A stretch of DNA of 64,000 nucleotides from Phyto melanocephala (lineage: Eukaryota; Arthropoda; Insecta; Diptera; Rhinophoridae). Every line of letters begins with the position of its first letter. Positions within the stretch are counted from its first letter, which is position 1. Where the stretch lies: assembly GCA_941918925.1 (NCBI GenBank), contig OW799237.1, positions 94,275,015 through 94,339,014 on the forward strand, given 5' to 3'. The position numbers and the translations under genes were made by a program. Positions 59,601 through 64,000 of this stretch are shown here, piece after piece. The notes beneath the pieces were generated by a model. The model was not told the DNA's origin. It ran no database searches and saw nothing but the letters and a program-made list of their open reading frames with translations.

Positions 59601-62600
59601 CTTGTTTAGGTTTGATACCTCAGCGTTACCGCTCACAGAATTTTACGCAACGCTTGCGCTCTTGTTTAGGTTAGTCTGTAAAATGAGAGTCTATTTGTCC
59701 ATGTGTAACTTTACTTTCTGAATCTATAGATATTCGATTGACTCATATGTATTGCCTGTAGGCATATATCCCTAAAAAAGTCGTAATACTAACACCTGTT
59801 TGATTTGAGTGCAATTGTAATATCAGCAAAATTTGTTTTTTTTTTAAGTTATAAAAGAGAAAGAAGTCTTTTGATTAAATTTTAGTTCGAAGTTATTTAA
59901 ATATACTTAATTATAATAGATTTAGTTGAATATTAAGGGCAATGGCGTCACCAATTTTAATCTCGAAAAATGTTAAAAATTCGTAATTTTATTCTTGTAA
60001 GACATAAATAAAACATTTGGAATAAAATCAGCAGCCATGAGAATTAAATATTCGATTGTCTGTTAAACGGTTAATGTCATTTGATATCACACGAGAGTCT
60101 TGTAATTTGTGCAATATTAATGTTAGACCCTGTAAAGTATAGATGTATATTCTGAATTCTTATAGAAATAGAAATTGATTAAGCCAAGTCCGCCTGGACG
60201 TGTGTAGTAGGCACATTACGAGCTGATATATGATGAAAAGAAAACTTATGCCCCTTTTTTTAACCCAAACAAAGTCAGATTTTGCAGCTCCAATGGAACT
60301 TGATTTGAATTTTTTAGATTATCGTATAGCTAAAAAACAATAACAAAAGCTAGTGGTCTCTAATACATACTTATGTATGTGTATTTGTACATAATGGTAC
60401 ATGCTGAGTGAAGGGTATATACGATTCGGTACAGCCGAATGTAGTGCTCTTACTTGTTTTAATTTTTTCTTGTAATTTTTTTTTTGTACAGAATATATTA
60501 GAGGTATTCAGGCCACTGGCTTTAATTTTGCGATAATGTAAAGTCAAAATCAAAATAGAAAATGCTAGAAATAATGTTGCACTATCTTTAAACTAGTGCG
60601 TAAACATTGAGCCATTCACGACAGGTATTTTTTGCCTTGTTTTCATTAAAGTGGTGCTAACGTCAACAAAAGTAAATTTACGCAATTTTACACTTTTACA
60701 ACAGTAATACCGGTGACGTGTTACTAGTACGTACTACTAGTAATAACAGTGCGAAATTATTTTCTATCTAAATATTTGCTAACGTATTTATAAAAAATAT
60801 ATTTTACGTTTTCTAAAGGCTTATTTGGCAGATGTTGTACAGACATTTGTCAAATAAGTCTTTAGTAAGCCAGAATTATATTTTATAAATACGGCAGTTA
60901 TAATTTAAAAGGACTTTAATTGGTGACGTGAATATCTCGACAACGTTATATCAGCTCTATTAAGATTTTACAATTTTATAGATTTAAATATTTTCAAAAT
61001 AATTACCAATCTAATTCTCCTATACATATAACAAATATTAAATTTACATTTAATAGCGGTAATGTACTTATGTCTTTTTTTGTTTGCATTACAACCAACC
61101 AAGCAATTTGTGAGAAAATGTTTAATATTGCACGTATAAAAAAAGTAAACTATTGAAAAGCATGTTCGAATTTTTGCAGAATGTTTACACTGGTAAATGT
61201 AACGAAACGTAACAAAAACACTAATGTGGCTATATAATGAAATTAAAAACAAAAATTACAAACAAAAGTTAAAGTATGAATATCCTAAAATAGCTGCGAA
61301 TCAAACGTTATAATTATAAAGCGAAAAGCCATTGAAATTTTAGGGGGGACACAAAATATTTTCTTTTACCTTCTCTTTGAATTGATAGAAACGACCATGT
61401 TTTTTGCGCTTTTCCGCATAACGAACCGTTTCCTGTTCAAATTCATCGGAAAACCCTAAGCCGGTGTTCATCATTTCCAAACGCTCATCAATAAATTGTC
61501 GAAATATTTGCAGTTCCATCATTTTTCGCAGAAAAGATCTTAAATGTGAAGGTCGCGATTCAATGAACTTATCACTGTTAAATGTTTTGCTAGTATCACG
61601 AAATTCTACAGCATCCCTATAACCCCCAATCAATTGTACCAAAACACCAAGGAATATTTTCGACACCCGATCGCCCATATGCTCGTTGGTGCGACTCAAT
61701 TCCTTCTTTAAGTGGGCAACAATTTCGGGAGGCATCGAATGAACATCATCAAATGGACTTTCGAAAATGTTTCTATCACAGTTTAAAATCACAACGTCAC
61801 CCAATTCTTCAGGCATCATCTAAAAGATATGAAACAAATTTTGTGATTTGTCAAATATTGTTTTAATATAATAAAATTGAAAAATCAATACCGTATCTAA
61901 GACCATCGAAGGTACACCTATTAAATAAGGCATGGGTGCACTTAAATAATCTTTTAACTTCATTGGCATCACCGGTATAAAAATGTGCTGCCAAACCATG
62001 GGATATAGAAATGCATTGGCCGCTTGTATGCACGATGATAGACGATCTAACCGTTTTGAGGTAAAAATAATACGTCTCTCGGCTAGCATTGCCGCAAATA
62101 CGGCAATCATGTTCTTTGGATAAACAAAATTATAATATAAATTCAAATTATGCTGCAAATAAAAAGAAAAAATCAAAAAAAATCATATAAACAAATTTTT
62201 GCTGCAAATAATTACATTGCACTTACATTTTCTGGTATGCTGGGCAATTGAAATTGTTTAGGACGCTCAAATGTGAAATGCTAAAAGCATAAGATCAATA
62301 TTATTTACTAAAACATGTTAAAAAAAAAGATTTTATTTTGTAACTAACACTTTGTCCTTGACTATATACCAATCTTAATTGACTGCCTACTTCCGGCACA
62401 CCGCCGTTGTAAGCCTCTGTTAGGAATTTATGAAAGTCTCTTGTATCAGTCCTTCTCAGCTCAGCCAGTACGGATAACAACTTAAGAAATGTATCATGCC
62501 ATGGCAAGAGTGTTATAATGACCATTGTCGTGCCAGCCTTTGGATCGTGTCGACAAAATCCAAAACGCCATTTTGAATCGTCTGTGGTTAAAACAAAGGA

Positions 62601-62619
62601 ATACAATTGTACGGAATCA
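50696..62619 (-). CDS. DENND1: DENND1/connecdenn Rab35 GEF, 5' end outside the window
   Basis: Minus-strand exons: 62619-62349, 62280-62227, 62152-61892, 61819-61370, 56829-56797 (microexon), 56593-56084, 53574-52753 and 51292-50696. They give about 998 residues in one frame; the first exon starts in phase 2, so upstream exons lie beyond 64,000. This is the fly CG18659/vertebrate DENND1 type: a GDP-GTP exchange factor for Rab35 at clathrin-coated pits. DENN core motifs are visible: LYSFVLTTDDSKWRFGFCRH, LLPWHDTFLKLLSVL, FAAMLAERRIIFTSKRLDRL, PMVWQHIFIPVMPMKL, APMPYLIGVPS and the dDENN part (FIDERLEMMNTGLGFSDEFE). The tail is long and low-complexity. It has SH3-ligand-like PPVPPRR and PPVPAPRLKK, a clathrin-box-like LISLD, FDLEDFDPL, and a C-terminal WxxF-acidic NWTTFD that fits AP-2 alpha-ear binding. 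The gene spans 12 kb because introns are filled with repeats. Confidence 0.92.
51298..51345 (-). repeat. GA/CT-rich tract serving as polypyrimidine tract
   Basis: On the minus strand a CTCTAT/CTTT-rich tract ends in TAAAACAG directly before the last DENND1 exon. It is both a simple repeat and the likely acceptor pyrimidine tract. Confidence 0.6.
51360..52700 (-). other. DENND1 last intron
   Basis: No recognised exon or delimited element between the last two DENND1 exons. Confidence 0.5.
54340..54400. repeat. Terminus of the dispersed family
   Basis: GAATTCGGCATGGCCGAATA followed by GCGCTCTTACTTGTTC is the family terminus in inverted orientation. The rest of the copy is not clear. Confidence 0.6.
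54921..55043. mobile_element. Short MITE, TTACTGCCGT ends
   Basis: The left TTACTGCCGTATTCATAAAA and the reverse complement of the right end (TTACTGCCGTGTTCACAAAA) form terminal repeats around a second inner hairpin (GACAGATGTTGTAGAGA/ATTTGTC). About 123 bp. A relative lies at about 60,778-60,905. TA may be the target site. Confidence 0.75.
55065..55605 (-). repeat. Inverted relative of the 1362-2095 repeat
   Basis: On the minus strand it begins ACTAGCTGACCCGGCAAACG then TTGTTTTGCCATATAAA. It runs through 'gagaatcggtcaacat' and 'cctcagttaggcc' words and ends GAAATGGCTCGACCGATTTTC in the plus orientation, mirroring the first copy. It lies in a DENND1 intron. Confidence 0.7.
56797..56829 (-). 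CDS. DENND1: 33-nt microexon of DENND1
   Basis: On the minus strand CACATTTTGCAG precedes ACTAATCCTGCTGTTAAGTC..., and TCG is followed by GTGAGT. The exon is phase 0 on both sides and reads TNPAVKSAVKS. Vertebrate DENND1A has a closely similar NPAMKTVYKF-type stretch at the same place, directly after the DENN domain and before the basic K-rich helix. Confidence 0.8.
56835..58095 (-). other. DENND1 intron, AT-rich
   Basis: No exon or delimited element recognised. Confidence 0.5.
58102..58487. mobile_element. MITE with GGGTCTCCACGTAGCAAT ends
   Basis: The left end GGGTCTCCACGTAGCAAT is perfectly inverted at the right (ATTGCTACGTGGAGACCC), giving an 18-bp terminal repeat in an element of about 386 bp. 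Sub-terminal ATTGC/GCAAT words alternate inside. Flanks CTG and CCG agree at two of three bases, compatible with a CWG target duplication. Confidence 0.82.
58765..59490. repeat. Dispersed-family copy with homopolymer centre
   Basis: It runs from TATACCCTTCACACAGTG at the left, through 'ACCCCATAAAGTACATACAT' and 'GGCCACCTCGTTTTTTTTTT', then about 160 bp of T-rich sequence (59,170-59,330), to CTTCACGGCCGAATATAGCA at the right. This is the inverted orientation of the 676 and 45,914 copies. Confidence 0.78.
60060..60460. repeat. Diverged dispersed-family copy
   Basis: Family words GACCCTGTAAAGTATAGATG, GTCCGCCTGGACGTGTGTAG and the terminus GATTCGGTACAGCCGAATGT then AGTGCTCTTACTTGTT are present. 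Confidence 0.65.
60590..60945. mobile_element. Remnants including a second TTACTGCCG-family MITE
   Basis: About 60,778-60,905 repeats the 54,921 element (TTATAAAAAATATATTTTAC, GGCAGATGTTGTACAGACAT, TTGTCAAATAAG, TATAAATACGGCAGTTATAA). The surrounding sequence, including ACTAGTACGTACTACTAGT, is not assigned. Confidence 0.6.
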
Positions 62620-62649
62620 CTGCAAAAATAAAAAAGAAACACACACACA

Positions 62650-63840
62650 CAAACATATTTTCAATTTACTTTGAAGTAGAGTATTTAATCTAAGCATATC
62701 GAAATAGGCAAAAACAAAATAGATAAGTAGGTTTGTTTGTCTTTTAAGTTTTTACGATTTTTGTTTTAAATATGTGATGTGCCTGCAGATGTGCACAATA
62801 TACGTATAAATATATATAAATTTTGTGCCTAATTTTTTTCAACACACATATCATTTGGAATGATAACTTATTTGAACTTATCATTTCTTTTTGAAAACTG
62901 TAATTGTACAGCGCAAAAATCATATAAAAGTATTTATTTTAAAGGCAATCAATTGATTAAAATCAACTTAAAAATTGAAAAGTGCTTTTCTAAAAACCAT
63001 AAAACAAACATAAGCAGTTTTTTCTTTTTGTCACAGATATGTTATACAAATTCTATTATAGCTCTTAGCGCCACTAGCGCATAACAGAAAACTTACCCTT
63101 TGATGTTAACTACCCTTGCAAGTCGTGCAGACCGTGCAAGTAAGGCAAACAATTTAAGTTTAGCACGACTACAAAAACAAATTATATTAAAGCGCAATTT
63201 GCATCACTTGAGCAAATGTGCACAGCGAAAAACCAGCGCAAAGTAATGTCACACAAATTTGCACAACAGAAACAGAATTTACTTACTTTCAGGATTTTAA
63301 ATCTCCACAAATTCACTTTCATCCATGGGATTTTTCACTAAAAAATTGATGATATTTTATTTCCGTTGATATTGGCATTGTAAATTTTTAAAAAATAATT
63401 CACTTTCTTTTTAGAAAATATTAAAACACATAATCTTACTTAAGGAACCACTAGGCTATTAAGGGTTAATTAAAAAAAAGATTTGATTGTGGTAGTCCTA
63501 CATATATTTTCTTATTCGATGAATTGTATAAGAATGAGTTTTCATCAGTCCAAAGAACTTTTCTCCAAAACTTAACTGGCTTTTGTATATGTGCATTAGC
63601 AAAAGCTAAACGCTGGAGTTTGTTTTGTTTTGATATGTATGGAATATCTATTGCTAATCTTAAAACAGGCTTCTCTCAAGCGGCGCCGAATCGTCCGCTT
63701 ACTAATTGAAGTACTGTATGATTTATTTTATTCATCTGCGGCATCTTTAGGTTTTCACTGAGCGTTTGTTTTAAATTTAATTTTCCTAAGATGATTCGGT
63801 CCTCACTTAGAGTTGTTTTGAATTTCGCGCCGGATCGCTG
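62650..63840. other. DENND1 upstream intron sequence
   Basis: It lies upstream (on the minus strand) of the first visible DENND1 exon. I found no exon encoding the expected N-terminal uDENN residues. The open frames here have random-like composition. Confidence 0.45.
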
Positions 63841-63859
63841 TAAATTTCGTACATCGTTT

Positions 63860-64000
63860 TTATACCCTTCACACAGTGAACAAGTAACAGTGCTATATTC
63901 GGCCGTGCCGAATCTTATATACCCTTCACAACGTGTAGTCATGCAATAACAATTGTTTGTATCAACATTCATCTCATATAAAATACGTACATATGTATAT
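63860..64000. repeat. Start of another dispersed-family copy, cut by window end
   Basis: TATACCCTTCACACAGTG is followed by ACAAGTAACAGTGCTATATT, CGGCCGTGCCGAATCTTATA and TACCCTTCACAACGTGTAG, matching the left end at 676-770. Confidence 0.8.

Noticed and set aside
63097..63168. Possible 72-nt DENND1 exon on the minus strand (acceptor TTTTTGTAG, donor GTAAGT, phase fits the next exon)
   Set aside because: The translation (RAKLKLFALLARSARLARVV) has no resemblance to the uDENN residues expected before LYSFVLT, so it is more likely chance or an untranslated exon.

Overview
This window looks like nuclear DNA from a calyptrate (blowfly- or housefly-like) fly. It is very AT-rich, its genes are split by short GT-AG introns, and its dense palindromic and dispersed repeats include the 'TATATTCGGCCGTGCCGAAT ... 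ATACCCTTCAC' family that I know from calyptrate genomes. No prokaryotic features are present, and species cannot be fixed from sequence alone.

Five protein-coding genes are recognisable. From left to right they are: Vang (Van Gogh/strabismus, planar cell polarity, minus strand, 4.8-7.6 kb); Phax (snRNA export adaptor, plus strand, five exons, 9.3-11.2 kb); Su(var)2-10 (PIAS-type SUMO E3 ligase, plus strand, core exons 12.4-19.1 kb with probable alternative 3' exons out to 40.1 kb); GstE13 (epsilon-class glutathione S-transferase, plus strand, five exons, 44.0-47.5 kb); and a DENND1/connecdenn Rab35 GEF (minus strand, 50.7-62.6 kb, with its 5' exons beyond the right edge). Vang, Phax and Su(var)2-10 are also neighbours in Drosophila (CG8075, CG8069, CG8068, from memory), so this is probably an old syntenic block. 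An intronless multi-pass membrane protein gene that I do not recognise lies at 22.84-23.60 kb, inside the long 3' part of Su(var)2-10. A broken, internally deleted reptin (RuvBL2) copy lies at 30.8-31.3 kb.

The genes do not form one pathway. Vang, Phax and Su(var)2-10 act in polarity signalling, nuclear RNA export and SUMOylation. GstE13 is a detoxification-type enzyme. DENND1 couples clathrin/AP-2 endocytosis to Rab35 activation.

Much of the rest is mobile-element debris. Several short non-autonomous DNA transposons can be delimited to the base by terminal inverted repeats (TIRs) and target-site duplications (TSDs): hAT-like elements with 8-bp TSDs; elements with 3-bp CWG or TTA TSDs (PIF/Harbinger-like); and TA-flanked mariner/Tc1-like and pogo-like elements. 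There are also decayed non-LTR retrotransposon and mariner-type transposase fragments, at least two clear nested insertions, and a long (TA)n tract. I did not find a convincing new multi-gene system. The most interesting items are a 33-nt microexon and an intron-retention terminus in DENND1, a set of phase-compatible alternative last exons for Su(var)2-10, the nested membrane-protein gene, and the precisely bounded MITE families.
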